Shown here: positions 25,960-35,567 of the stretch, piece after piece
How the letters are laid out: each line of letters begins with the position of its first letter
Position numbering within the stretch: position 1 is the stretch's first letter
Source of the DNA: Nitrospira sp.
GTDB lineage: Bacteria > Nitrospirota > Nitrospiria > Nitrospirales > Nitrospiraceae
Assembly (NCBI GenBank): GCA_029194665.1
Contig: JARFXO010000006.1
Span: 62,001-126,000, forward strand
DNA: 64,000 nucleotides
Direction: 5' to 3'
Translations under genes and position numbers: made by a program
Notes under the pieces: model-generated
Told to the model about the DNA's origin: nothing
The model's input: the letters and a program-made list of their open reading frames with translations, nothing else
Database searches by the model: none

Positions 25960-26284
25960 CCTCATATCGGCAGGGCTACAAGTAATGGTGGCCTACGTGG
26001 TATTTCCGTATGTTTTCACGCATACCTAGAAAAATCTGCTTGACATCCTGTGATCGTTGCCCGCCGCCCACCGCCAATTGCCACCATTCGCTTCGCTATC
26101 CACAGGCTCAATCCTTTTCTGTGGATGGTTGCTCTCAGCGTCAGGAGCGATGTTTCGTATCTGTCAAGGGCTTAGAAGAAGAAAGATGGCTCCATCACAT
26201 GTGACAAAGATCTAGGGACCAATTTCTCAAATCCAGAGCCGAATGGATCATGGTGGGGAATAAGCAGAACCGACCCAAATTGAC

Positions 26285-27256
26285 CTACCAGGCATAGGAT
26301 TCCGGCGCAGTTCCACCAGGTCCGGGAAAGAGCTCGTCCAGCTGCTTCAAGATGTCGTTGCCCAGGGAAAGACTCACTGCCTTCATAGCCCCTTCCAGCT
26401 GTTCCATCGTGCGAGGACCGATAATGGGCGACGTGACGGCTCGTTGGTGCAGCAGCCAGGCAAGTGCGACATCAGCCGGTCTTTCACCAATCCTTGCGCA
26501 CAGGCCCTCGTACGCTTCCAATTTGGGACGGGACTTGATCACCTCCTGTTTCAGATCTGCGTCCGCGCGCCGACCAATGTTGTCGGACAGAAGGGCTCCG
26601 CCCAAGAGGCCCCTTCCCAGGGGACTCCAGGGGATGAGACCGATGCCGTAGGCCTCACAGGCAGGAATGACTTCCAGCTCAATCGTACGCTCATTGAGGT
26701 TATACAGGCTTTGTTCCGACACCAGCCCAAAAAAGTGACGGCGATGTGCGGCCTCCTGAGCCTGGGCCAAGTGCCAACCGGCGAAATTGCTGCTGCCCAC
26801 ATACACCACCTTACCTTCCCTGACTAACTGTTCCATCGCTTGCCAGATTTCGTCCCACGGTGTTTCCCGATCGACATGATGCATTTGATACAGATCTATC
26901 CAGTCGGTCTTCAACCGTCGGAGACTGTCCTCGCAAGCTCGTTTGATGTGTACGGCCGAGAGGCGCGCCTGATTCGGCCATTCGCCCATGCGACCGTACA
27001 CCTTCGTAGCCAGCACCACCTTATCCCGACGGCCTCCCCCTTGTGCGAACCAACGGCCGATGATCTGCTCGGTCCATCCTTCACCGAGCTTCCAGCCGTA
27101 CACATTCGCTGTATCAAAAAAATTGATGCCGAGATCCAATGCCCGATCCATCAGCGCGAAGCTGTCCTGCTCGTTCGTCTGCGGACCGAAATTCATCGTG
27201 CCTAGACAGAGCCGGCTGACTTTCACGCCGGACCGGCCAAGATGTGTGTATTCCAT
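26285..27256 (-). CDS. Aldo/keto reductase
   Basis: A 323-residue NADPH-dependent aldo/keto reductase of the YgxX/Tas-like bacterial type. The catalytic tetrad is in place: FFDTANVYG (Asp and Tyr), LATKVYG (Lys) and YQMHHVD (His), then GSSNFAGW, GLIPWSPLGRGLLGG and SPIIGPRTMEQL (cofactor 2'-phosphate region). Length and start (MEYTHLGRSGVKVSRLCLGTM) are typical. A cytoplasmic carbonyl reductase with no specific substrate evident; no operon link to the flanking genes is obvious. Confidence 0.92.
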   Translation of the reverse strand: MEYTHLGRSGVKVSRLCLGTMNFGPQTNEQDSFALMDRALDLGINFFDTANVYGWKLGEGWTEQIIGRWFAQGGGRRDKVVLATKVYGRMGEWPNQARLSAVHIKRACEDSLRRLKTDWIDLYQMHHVDRETPWDEIWQAMEQLVREGKVVYVGSSNFAGWHLAQAQEAAHRRHFFGLVSEQSLYNLNERTIELEVIPACEAYGIGLIPWSPLGRGLLGGALLSDNIGRRADADLKQEVIKSRPKLEAYEGLCARIGERPADVALAWLLHQRAVTSPIIGPRTMEQLEGAMKAVSLSLGNDILKQLDELFPGPGGTAPESYAW

Positions 27257-27310
27257 GGGTATGCAGCCTTCTCTCTGAGATTTCCTCGGAACGGATCACC
27301 ACCACTGGAC

Positions 27311-27718
27311 CTAATACCCTCGCCCGGTACTGCCACCTCGCCCCATGCGATCGAGCGGCAGTGCCTCATAACGTTTTTTGAGGTCCGGATGCTCGTTGAG
27401 GTAGCGCTTGACCGCCGCATCATCCGCAAACACCTCCGGGCTGCGCTTGCGATATTCATCGAGCGTCAGATCGTACTTGGCGAGAAGCGCGGTGAGCTTG
27501 GCAGTGATGTCTGCTCCCATTTGTCGCATTTGCTCCTGGGATGGGCGCTGCCCCTCACCATAACTCTGGCCATCTTTGAAATAGTTCGTCATCATCTCAC
27601 CGATCTCGATTCGGGCGTTGACGAACTTCTCCACTTCTGCCGGTTCAGCCGCAGACACGGCTCCCGCAAGGAGAACGACACCCCACGAGATTAGAATGAC
27701 TTGGCGCCAAACATTCAT
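27311..27718 (-). CDS. Small periplasmic protein of unknown function
   Basis: A 135-residue protein with a signal peptide (VILISWGVVLLAGAVSAAE) and a charged helical body (VEKFVNARIEIGEMMTNYF, IFTAKLTALLAKYDLTLDEY-like, FADDAAVKRYLNEHPDLKKRYEALP). The pattern resembles the DUF4168-type helical periplasmic proteins, but I am not certain. It ends with a Gly-rich RGGSTGRGY. It stands alone between the aldo/keto reductase and the NtrC-type regulator on the same strand. Confidence 0.65.
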   Translation of the reverse strand: MNVWRQVILISWGVVLLAGAVSAAEPAEVEKFVNARIEIGEMMTNYFKDGQSYGEGQRPSQEQMRQMGADITAKLTALLAKYDLTLDEYRKRSPEVFADDAAVKRYLNEHPDLKKRYEALPLDRMGRGGSTGRGY

Positions 27719-27789
27719 AATTCCTCCTACATCAAGTACGTGACATCCTTTGACACGACGCCCTCCTTCACGACTGTGCGGGCGGGCCT

Positions 27790-29235
27790 TCAGCTTTCAT
27801 CTTCAGCGTCGCTATGTGCAGACGGAACACCATAGCGTTTGCATTTCTCCCAAAGTGCTTTTCTGGACAGTCCCAAGATTCTGGAGGCGGTCGTGCGGCT
27901 CCCATCGACACGTTCCAACACGGAGACGATGTAGTCCTTCTCGAATCGCTCTCGCGCGACAGCAAGCGATGTCAGGGTCGCATCCTTCTTCTTTTTCCCT
28001 CCGGTCAAACCTTCGCTACAGAATCCACAGGATTCCTGTGGGACGCCCCCCAGGAATGGGCAAGCTTGAAATCCACAGAGGTCGGCCGGTTGAACCGCGG
28101 CACGGTCTCGACCGAGAGCCACGGCCCGCTCGACCATATTTTCTAACTCCCGCACATTGCCCGGGTACGAATAGCGAAGCAATAATTCACGCGCCTGCTG
28201 GGAAAACCCGCGCAGCTGTTTGTTCAGCTTCAGCGAGCATGTTGCGAGGACATGATCGGCGATCACCATAATGTCCTCTTGCCGTTCCCTGAGCGGTGGA
28301 ACGACGACCGGCACGACGTTGAGCCGGTAAAAGAGGTCTTCACGGAACCGGCCCTGAGCCACCTCTTTGCGCAGGTCTTTCTGTGTGGCGCACACGAGCC
28401 GCACATCCGTTTCTATAGGCTCGTTGCTTCCCACACGTTCGAACGTACGCTCCTGCAGGACACGCAAGAGCTTCACCTGCACCACAGGCGAGATTTCGCC
28501 GATTTCGTCCAGGAACAAAGTCCCTCGATTTGCCATTTCGAATCGCCCCCGGCGCTGACGCAGGGCACCGGTAAACGCGCCTTTCTCGTGGCCGAAGAGC
28601 TCCGCTTCCAGCAACGTCTCCGGTAACGCGGCGCAGCTGACTTTGATCAGCGGATACCCTTTCCGCGAGCTGTTCTGATGCAACGCATTGGCGACAAGCT
28701 CCTTACCCGTCCCGCTCTCACCGACGATCAGCACGGTAGAATCGGTCTCAGCCACGAGCTTGATCTTGTCGAGCACGGCGCGCATCCGACTGTTCGCCCC
28801 TAGAATGCCGTTGAAACAGAACTTATCTTCGAGCTGATGTTTGAGGTCCTGATTCTCCCGACGGAGTGCGATCATGCCGCTGACCCGCTCGACGATCAGG
28901 AGCATTTCATCCATCTGGAATGGCTTCGTGATGTAATCAAATGCTCCCAGCTTCATGGCTTCAACAGCTGTTTCGACTGATCCATGTGCGGTAATCATGA
29001 GGACCTCGGTCTGGGGCTCCTTGTCTTTGGCCGTCCGGAGCACGGTCAGGCCATCCACACCAGGTAACCGGAGGTCGGTGATCACCACATCAAATGTGTT
29101 CTCTCGGATCGCGTCGATCCCTTCCGTCCCGGTCGGTACCGCCCGGACATCGCAACCGACTGCCTCCAATGCGTCCATCATGGATAGCCGCATCAAAGGC
29201 TCATCGTCGACCAGCAGAATGGTCAACCCTTTCAT
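27790..29235 (-). CDS. NtrC-family sigma54 response regulator with cysteine-rich linker
   Basis: A 481-residue regulator. An N-terminal receiver (ILLVDDEPL, phospho-acceptor in VVITDLRLPGVDG, then MITAHGS and YITKPF) is followed by an AAA+ sigma54-activation domain (GESGTGKELVA Walker A, GAFTGA loop at about 220, LFLDEIGEI Walker B) and a Fis-type HTH (ASRILGLSRKALWEKCKRY). Between AAA+ and HTH is LCGFQACPFLGGVPQESC and GFC, a Cx4C followed by CxxC. GAGGGAGGT precedes the ATG at 29235, which overlaps the kinase stop (ATGA). It activates sigma54 promoters when phosphorylated by the cognate kinase. Confidence 0.95.
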   Translation of the reverse strand: MKGLTILLVDDEPLMRLSMMDALEAVGCDVRAVPTGTEGIDAIRENTFDVVITDLRLPGVDGLTVLRTAKDKEPQTEVLMITAHGSVETAVEAMKLGAFDYITKPFQMDEMLLIVERVSGMIALRRENQDLKHQLEDKFCFNGILGANSRMRAVLDKIKLVAETDSTVLIVGESGTGKELVANALHQNSSRKGYPLIKVSCAALPETLLEAELFGHEKGAFTGALRQRRGRFEMANRGTLFLDEIGEISPVVQVKLLRVLQERTFERVGSNEPIETDVRLVCATQKDLRKEVAQGRFREDLFYRLNVVPVVVPPLRERQEDIMVIADHVLATCSLKLNKQLRGFSQQARELLLRYSYPGNVRELENMVERAVALGRDRAAVQPADLCGFQACPFLGGVPQESCGFCSEGLTGGKKKKDATLTSLAVARERFEKDYIVSVLERVDGSRTTASRILGLSRKALWEKCKRYGVPSAHSDAEDES

Positions 29236-32200
29236 ACCTCCCTCTCCGCAAAGGTACGTTCTCGTGACACGGGCAGGCACAATGTGAAGGTCGTTCCCTT
29301 TCCGACCTCGCTCTCGACCAAAATTTTCCCGCCATGACGTTCCACGATGCCGAGATTGACCGAAAGACCCAGCCCCGTCCCCTCCCCTTCCCCTTTGGTC
29401 GTGAAGAAAGGATCAAAGACTCGTGGGAGGACGGATGCAGGAATGCCCGAACCCGTATCGTTCACGTCGACCCGGCAGATGCCCTCGACCACGGATGTTC
29501 TGATCGTCAGCACTCCACCGTTTTTCATGGCTTGCACGGCGTTCAAAATCAAGTTCATCAAGACCTGTTCGATCATATGCCGATCAACCATCACGTTCGG
29601 CAATCCCTCCCCAGGAACGGTTTCCAAGCGAATCCGATTGGGTACAAAGAGGTGAGTGGTCAACCCCAGTACCTGGTCGACGATTCGATTGATATCGGCC
29701 GGGCTGAATGCCGGTTCGTGCTGCTGTGAAAAATCGAGCAACTGCCGAACGATCTTTTGAACACGTCGAACGCCATGTTCCATGGAGACCCAGTATTCCT
29801 CTTGACGTGCCGGAGAGAGGGGACCTTTTCGAAGGTTGTAGAGACAATTGAGAATCCCGCCCAGTGGATTGTTGATCTCATGGGCCACCCCGGCCGCCAA
29901 TTGGCCGATTGAGGCCAGTTTTTCCGCATGACGAATCTGTCGCTCCAGCTTCTTGGTCTCCGTCATGTCACGCGCGATGCCAAGCACTCCAAGGATCTCC
30001 CCGTCGGCTCCTTGAAGGGGAGAGACACTGACCATGACGGTACGCACTTCACCCAGCCGAGTCACAACCTCGACCTCGTACACCTGCTTGGCTCCGATAT
30101 CCAATGTGCTCTTCAGACGCCGCCCCCGATGACGCCGTGAAAGGAGCGAGAGATAGGGCCGACCGATCAAATCATCCTTGCGATATCCCCATGCATTGAC
30201 CTTGCCGTTGACATAGGTGAACTGTTGATCGAGATCGAGTGTATAAATGACGTCGTTGGCGTTCTCGAGCAAATTTTCTAAGTACTGCTTGGTCTCTTCG
30301 ATTTCTCTGGTGCGCTCCCGGACTTTCAGCTCCAGGTCTTCTCGGTATGATTGCAGTTGGCCCTCGAGCTTCTTCCGGTCGGTGATATCGCGAAGCTGCA
30401 CCATCACAAGCACTGGTTCGGTCCCACCCACGCGGATCAGGTCCATTTCCACGGGGATCTCGTCGAGATCGGCGTGGTACACAGTTATTTCCTGAGTGGC
30501 GACCTGCCGTTGCTCCGTACTGACATCGTACAACCAACTCGTGAACGCTTGGTGGTACGCATCCGGTACGATGTCGAGAAAGTTTTGCCCGACGATCTTC
30601 GATTCGGCATAGCCGAGCACCCGCACTTCCCGTTCATTGACGGCAACGACAGCCCCCGTTGCACTCACCATAAACACAGAATCGGCCACGAAGTCGAACA
30701 AGGCCTTGTAGCGGGATTGAGAGACCGTCAGCTGCTCGGTGCGCTCCGACACCGCCTGTTCCAACCCAACGGTGTACCTCTGTATCTCCTGCTCCAACCG
30801 ACGTCGTTGGGTCACATCTCGAACGAACGCACGGGAGTGAATCAGTCCGCCTCGTTCTTGATCGAACAGGGCCGTCCCATGAACCTCCACATCCATCGAC
30901 CGACCATCGTTGGCCAACAGCACCGTTTCCATCGAGCTTTGCCCGTGTGACACGAGCCCTTCCAGGAAGTGCAATACGTTCAATTCCTGTCCCTTGGGAA
31001 CACAATCCCAGAGCTTCATGCCGAGCATCTCGTCGGAAGTATATCCGAGTTTGTCCAGGCCGGTCTTATTGACGTGCACCAGTCGACCGCCGCGGTCGAG
31101 TTGACAGATCATTTCCGGAGCATGTTCGATCAGATCTCGATACTTTTCCTCCAACTGCCGGACCTCCGTCATCCGTTGTTCCAGCTGTCCGAACGAACGT
31201 TGCAGATTGGACGCCATCTGATTGAAGGCCTGGGCAAGTCCTTCGATTTCATCGCCGGTCTTCAACTCCACCCGCTGCTCCAAGCGACCGCTCCCAATCT
31301 GCTGCACTCCATCGTGCAACAGCTGAATGGGCCGCGCGATCCTGCGAGCCACGATGACCCCGATCCCCCCAAGGCTCATCAACACCACCGAGCCGAACAA
31401 CAACATCTTGGTCATCAGCTCGCCCAGCGGAGCGAACGTTTCCGCTGCATCCTGACGCACCAGGGTAATCCATCGTTTTCCGCCGAGACTGCCTGTCGCG
31501 AGTTGATCGGCAAACCGCACCGGTGCAAACCCGATCAGGGCGCGCTTATTTCCGTGCGAATCGTCGGCGGCCACTGCCCATGCCGGTTTCATAACCCCCA
31601 GCGTACTGAGCAATTCGGTATCGATCGAATGGGCCTCGGGAGCAAGGACCGGGCAAATCACCACACCTCCGTCTGAGGCGAGCAGCATAGCGTGTCCTGT
31701 CATGCCGAAGGAGCCGTCTGCGATGGACTGGAACAAGGTATCCCGTCGAAGCAGGATCGTCACGGCTCCGATCACAGTTCGACGTTGATCGTCCAGGATC
31801 GGAGCAGCCACCACGACCACATGAGTCCCGAACGATGGGTCGAAAGCGATTTCGCTCACGTATGGCTGCCGACTGCCGCCTTTTACCACAGCCTGCCACC
31901 AGCCGGTCTTGACATAGGAATACTCCACTTGGGGAATTGAGCTGACGACCAAGGCTCCCTGTCCATCGGTGATCAAAATGCCGAGATAGTCCGACTTTCG
32001 AATCTCGTGCCATCGAATCAAGTAGTTGGTCACAATTCGGTTGACGAAGAGCGGAAATTCGCTTCGTTTGTCGCGCTGCCTCCACCGCTGCTGCCAGTCC
32101 TTGATGATATCTGAAATGCTTTGAGCGTCTTTGCCTTCGTACGTGCGGTTGGCCTCTGAGACGGCGGTGCGAAGGAAGGGTGTCGTCGCCAGTTGTTGGG

Positions 32201-32411
32201 CTTCGTTCATACCTCGCGTAATGTGGATCTCGATCCGACGGGCGGCTTCGACGGCCACTTCTTTGAAATTCGCCCCCGTCGATTCTCGCAAAGCACGTCG
32301 CTCTTCTACATAGATGAGGGCAAGCAGGAGCGTAAGCGGCAAGAGACCGACCATCACGATCGCTGCGATGATCTTCTGCTGGAGGCTGTGAAAACGGCTC
32401 CAGAGTGTCAT
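29232..32411 (-). CDS. Membrane sensor histidine kinase with Cache, HAMP and multiple PAS domains
   Basis: A 1059-residue kinase, in order: TM helix (IIAAIVMVGLLPLTLLLALIY), periplasmic dCache-like sensor (about 40-310), TM helix (MLLFGSVVLMSLGGIGVIVA), HAMP (RPIQLLHDGVQQIGSG...AFNQMASNL), three PAS-type domains (about 415-540, 560-690, 705-825), HisKA (IGQLAAGVAHEINNPLGG, His at about 838) and HATPase (NLILNAVQAM, DTGSGIP, GTGLGLSV). It phosphorylates the NtrC-type regulator encoded next, with which it overlaps by four bases. The signal is unknown. Confidence 0.95.
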   Translation of the reverse strand: MTLWSRFHSLQQKIIAAIVMVGLLPLTLLLALIYVEERRALRESTGANFKEVAVEAARRIEIHITRGMNEAQQLATTPFLRTAVSEANRTYEGKDAQSISDIIKDWQQRWRQRDKRSEFPLFVNRIVTNYLIRWHEIRKSDYLGILITDGQGALVVSSIPQVEYSYVKTGWWQAVVKGGSRQPYVSEIAFDPSFGTHVVVVAAPILDDQRRTVIGAVTILLRRDTLFQSIADGSFGMTGHAMLLASDGGVVICPVLAPEAHSIDTELLSTLGVMKPAWAVAADDSHGNKRALIGFAPVRFADQLATGSLGGKRWITLVRQDAAETFAPLGELMTKMLLFGSVVLMSLGGIGVIVARRIARPIQLLHDGVQQIGSGRLEQRVELKTGDEIEGLAQAFNQMASNLQRSFGQLEQRMTEVRQLEEKYRDLIEHAPEMICQLDRGGRLVHVNKTGLDKLGYTSDEMLGMKLWDCVPKGQELNVLHFLEGLVSHGQSSMETVLLANDGRSMDVEVHGTALFDQERGGLIHSRAFVRDVTQRRRLEQEIQRYTVGLEQAVSERTEQLTVSQSRYKALFDFVADSVFMVSATGAVVAVNEREVRVLGYAESKIVGQNFLDIVPDAYHQAFTSWLYDVSTEQRQVATQEITVYHADLDEIPVEMDLIRVGGTEPVLVMVQLRDITDRKKLEGQLQSYREDLELKVRERTREIEETKQYLENLLENANDVIYTLDLDQQFTYVNGKVNAWGYRKDDLIGRPYLSLLSRRHRGRRLKSTLDIGAKQVYEVEVVTRLGEVRTVMVSVSPLQGADGEILGVLGIARDMTETKKLERQIRHAEKLASIGQLAAGVAHEINNPLGGILNCLYNLRKGPLSPARQEEYWVSMEHGVRRVQKIVRQLLDFSQQHEPAFSPADINRIVDQVLGLTTHLFVPNRIRLETVPGEGLPNVMVDRHMIEQVLMNLILNAVQAMKNGGVLTIRTSVVEGICRVDVNDTGSGIPASVLPRVFDPFFTTKGEGEGTGLGLSVNLGIVERHGGKILVESEVGKGTTFTLCLPVSRERTFAEREV

Positions 32412-32552
32412 GGCTAGACCACAGAGACGTAGGAACGCTGTTTGCTCGTGAGAACGCTCTCGCGCTCTAGGTCGCCCGCTGTGGTGTGCTCAATGCCCCG
32501 CTCACCACCGGCAGTACGGGACGGACGCGCGACGCCCTATTCCACCATTCGC

Positions 32553-33470
32553 TCAGCCGCGTTTCAAGAGTCGGCCCGGCGTTCCCGGCCACAACAATAA
32601 GAGAGGGCTGGCGACGAATATCGAGGAATAGGTACCGACAACCACCCCCCAGAGCAGCGCAAGTGAGAAATCGTGCAGCACTTCCCCGCCTGCCACGGTC
32701 AACGGGATAAGGACGAGCACCACGGTTGAGCTGGTCACGATCGTACGACTCAGCACCTGATTGATGGCGGCGTTGATCGTCGCTTCCTCGCTTTCTCGAC
32801 GCCTCAACTTCAGATTTTCCCTGATCCGATCAAACACCACGACGGTGTCGGTCAAGGAATATCCCGCCAGCGTCAAGAGCGCGGTCACGATCAGAAGGGT
32901 AATTTCTTTGTCCAAGAGATAGAAGGACCCGACCACGGCCAAGACGTCATGAAACGTCGACAACGCGGCGGCAACGCCGAACCGGAGCTCGAATCGCGCC
33001 GCAATGTACAGGATAATGCCCGCAAATGAGATGACGATTGCGACGAGCGCATCTTCCTGAAGCTTCTTCCCGATGGTCGGTCCAATCTCAGTCGTGGAGT
33101 CGACCACGAATTTAGTGGCAGGGAACTCTTTGGCGAAGATTCCCACCACACGATCCGCGGTCTTCTCTTCGATCGTCGTGGAAGCCTTCACCCGAATGAG
33201 GAGTTTGTTGTCGAGTCCGAATTCCTGCAACTCCGCATCGTCCAAGCCGTTGGCTTCCAGGGCCTTGCGGGCTTCATCGATCCGGACCTGCTGCTCGAAC
33301 TTGAGTTGCACAGCCGTCCCTCCGGCGAAGTCGATGCCCAAATTAGCCGCCCCTCGCGCAATCTGTACGAGCGCGATGAGGCCGAGCAAGGCCATAATTC
33401 CTGAAAAGAGAAACGAGAACTTGCGCTTGCCCATGAAGTCAATGTTGGTCTTCCCGAGAATCTCTAACAT
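32553..33470 (-). CDS. secF: Protein translocase subunit SecF
   Basis: A 305-residue membrane subunit that with SecD uses the proton gradient to help pull secreted proteins through SecYEG. Features: an N-terminal NIDFMGKRKF, TM helix, the SecD/F signature GIDFAGGTAVQLKF, a small periplasmic domain, then five helices including VVFDRIRENLKLR. The ATG at 33470 has a GGGAG site upstream; the frame is open to 33530, three bases past the secD stop, an alternative start. It follows yajC and secD in the standard order. Confidence 0.95.
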   Translation of the reverse strand: MLEILGKTNIDFMGKRKFSFLFSGIMALLGLIALVQIARGAANLGIDFAGGTAVQLKFEQQVRIDEARKALEANGLDDAELQEFGLDNKLLIRVKASTTIEEKTADRVVGIFAKEFPATKFVVDSTTEIGPTIGKKLQEDALVAIVISFAGIILYIAARFELRFGVAAALSTFHDVLAVVGSFYLLDKEITLLIVTALLTLAGYSLTDTVVVFDRIRENLKLRRRESEEATINAAINQVLSRTIVTSSTVVLVLIPLTVAGGEVLHDFSLALLWGVVVGTYSSIFVASPLLLLWPGTPGRLLKRG

Positions 33471-33532
33471 GCGCGCTCCCTTTTGATCGCTTTGCGCCTT
33501 CCCCTGAAGACTGATCATCGTCGGCTTCATGG

Positions 33533-35170
33533 CTAGATGCTCAGCGCTTCGACTTTTTGTCGATGATACAACAGATCAAATATTACTTTTGTCCCGACCA
33601 ACGCCGTGAAGAGGTTGATGGCGATGCCAAGACACAAGGTCACGGCAAACCCTTTGATCGGCCCGGTCCCGAAGAGAAACAGAGCCACCCCTGTGATCAA
33701 CGTCGTGACGTGTGAGTCGACGATCGTCAGGAACGCTTTGTCGTAACCCGCATCGATGGCCGATCGTACGGCCTTTCCGCCACGGAGTTCTTCACGGATG
33801 CGCTCGAAAATCAGGACGTTGGAGTCGACTCCCATTCCGATCGTCAGCACAATACCGGCGATGCCGGGGAGGGTCAACGTAGCGGTCAACGCAGATAGTG
33901 CACCCATGAGACAGATAAGGTTCAGCACCAGCGCAAAATCGGCGATAAGCCCGGATAGGCGGTAATAGACGACCATGAAGATCACCACCATCACCCCCGC
34001 AATGAGGGTCGCTCTGACGCCCTTGTCGATGGAATCTTGTCCAAGGGATGGTCCGACCGTGAGATCTTGGACGATCTTCAGTGGAGCGGGCAACGCCCCG
34101 GCTCGTAAGACAATCGCCAAATCATTGGCCTCTTGCGTGGTGAAAGTCCCGGTAATCTGTGCACGTCCCCCTGAGATACGTTCTTGGATAACCGGCGCCG
34201 AATAGATGGTGTTATCGAGGACGACAGCCATCCGCTTCTTCACGTTCTCGCCCGTAATCCGTTCGAATTCCTGTCCCCCTTTGGAGTCAAATGTGATGGA
34301 CACATACGAATCGTTGAATTGACCGATGGCGACACGTGCATCGCTCAGCACATCACCGGTCAGCATGACCCGTTTCTTGACGACATAGGGAATGCGAAAC
34401 TCAAGACCGGTGTCCTTATCGACCAGTCGTTCGAATAAGATCTGGTCGCCTTCCGGCATCTTTCCGGCAAACTGCTGGATCACCTCGGCTTCTTTGTCTT
34501 TCGGAACACGTGCTGGTAGATCCAGGTGGATGTCTTCATCCAACATCTTGAATTCAAGCAGCGCCGTCTCTTTGATCAGATCCTTGGCTCGTTTGGGATC
34601 CTTGACACCAGGCAGCTGGACGACGATTTGCTTCAACCCTTGACGCTGAACGATCGGCTCCGCGACACCGAATTGATCGATCCGATTGCGGATGGTTTCC
34701 AGGGCTTGGTTGATCGCCGAATCCTTAATTCGCTTGGCTTCCGCCTCGCGAAGCTCCCACACGACGGTATTGGTCGATCCTGCCGACTCCTTCTCGACAA
34801 AAATAGGGAAGTTGTCGATTAGTTTTTGAACCGGAGCCTTTGCGTCGGCATTTTGTAACTGAATCGTGATTTGATCATGCCCGGTTCGCTTGATGGAATC
34901 GGCCGCCACCTTCTTTTCGGCGACGAGATCTTGCAGCGCCGTGACGGAACGGTCCACCGCAATCTCCACGGCACGGTCCTCGTCCACCTCCAGGACCATG
35001 TGGATGCCGCCCTGTAGATCCAACCCCAACGTAATTCCCTTGTTCGGGAGGACTCCCTTCACCCAGCTTGGCAAAGCCTGATACATCGGCTGATAGGATG
35101 GGAGAAAGGCCAGTACCGATGCTAAGATAACCAGCGTTAATAGCCATAAGCGCCCGCTTACTTTTTTCAT
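33533..35170 (-). CDS. secD: Protein translocase subunit SecD
   Basis: A 545-residue RND-type secretion subunit. It has an N-terminal TM, ITLGLDLQGGIHMVLEVD (signature 1), a periplasmic region, IYSAPVIQERISGGRAQITG (P1 region), and a C-terminal five-helix bundle with GMGVDSNVLIFERIREEL. It forms the SecDF complex with the next gene. It is followed three to sixty bases later by secF and preceded by yajC, tgt and argS on the same strand. Confidence 0.96.
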   Translation of the reverse strand: MKKVSGRLWLLTLVILASVLAFLPSYQPMYQALPSWVKGVLPNKGITLGLDLQGGIHMVLEVDEDRAVEIAVDRSVTALQDLVAEKKVAADSIKRTGHDQITIQLQNADAKAPVQKLIDNFPIFVEKESAGSTNTVVWELREAEAKRIKDSAINQALETIRNRIDQFGVAEPIVQRQGLKQIVVQLPGVKDPKRAKDLIKETALLEFKMLDEDIHLDLPARVPKDKEAEVIQQFAGKMPEGDQILFERLVDKDTGLEFRIPYVVKKRVMLTGDVLSDARVAIGQFNDSYVSITFDSKGGQEFERITGENVKKRMAVVLDNTIYSAPVIQERISGGRAQITGTFTTQEANDLAIVLRAGALPAPLKIVQDLTVGPSLGQDSIDKGVRATLIAGVMVVIFMVVYYRLSGLIADFALVLNLICLMGALSALTATLTLPGIAGIVLTIGMGVDSNVLIFERIREELRGGKAVRSAIDAGYDKAFLTIVDSHVTTLITGVALFLFGTGPIKGFAVTLCLGIAINLFTALVGTKVIFDLLYHRQKVEALSI

Positions 35171-35207
35171 GTCGTCCGCGACCCCTACCCCATAGAACTA
35201 CGAGTCT

Positions 35208-35552
35208 TTATTCTTTGTCGTCATCCTCTGCGCGCACTCGCGCAATATTCTCGCGCTGCATTTTGACCTTGGTATTATCGGCAATCTGCAGCGTCACGGT
35301 CTCTTTTCCCAGGTTGGTGATGGTGCCCCAGATCCCTGACGTGGTGACCACCTTGTCGCCCTTCTTGACCGCGTCCAACAACGCCTTCTGTTGCTTTTGC
35401 TTCTTCTGTTGAGGCCGGATCAGAAGAAAATAAAAAATGATAAAGATCAAGAGGAACGGGATCAGAGATAGAATTCCGCCCGCCCCTCCGCTGGCGGGTG
35501 AGCCGCCTCCGCCCGTTCCCTCAGCCCATGCCATCGATTCCATCAACATCAA
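35208..35552 (-). CDS. yajC: Preprotein translocase accessory subunit YajC
   Basis: A 114-residue protein with a Gly/Ser-rich N-terminus, one TM helix (ILSLIPFLLIFIIFYFLLIRPQQKK) and the cytosolic YajC domain (GDKVVTTSGIWGTITNLGKETVTLQIADN). It associates with SecDF and SecYEG. It lies 15 bases after tgt and 37 bases before secD, the conserved tgt-yajC-secD-secF order. Slightly longer than usual at the N-terminus, with a run of Gly residues. Confidence 0.94.
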   Translation of the reverse strand: MMLMESMAWAEGTGGGGSPASGGAGGILSLIPFLLIFIIFYFLLIRPQQKKQKQQKALLDAVKKGDKVVTTSGIWGTITNLGKETVTLQIADNTKVKMQRENIARVRAEDDDKE

Positions 35553-35567
35553 GTCAATCCCCTTCTT

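Larger units (their letters stand above)
25704..26284. other. 581-bp gene-free interval between convergent genes
   Basis: The two flanking genes point toward each other, so no promoter is needed here, yet the gap is long. No convincing coding sequence is seen; the 64-codon frame at 26010-26204 has no family resemblance or ribosome site. What it holds: an AT-rich patch (about 25798-25860), four DnaA-box-like sequences and a hairpin with a T5 loop. It may host an untranslated RNA or a protein-binding locus. Confidence 0.55.

Noticed and set aside
25868..26128. Replication origin
   Set aside because: DnaA boxes alone are not enough; dnaA, dnaN, gyrB or rpmH are not nearby.
26010..26204. 64-codon frame in the convergent gap
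   Set aside because: No ribosome site, Cys/His/Arg-rich random-like composition.
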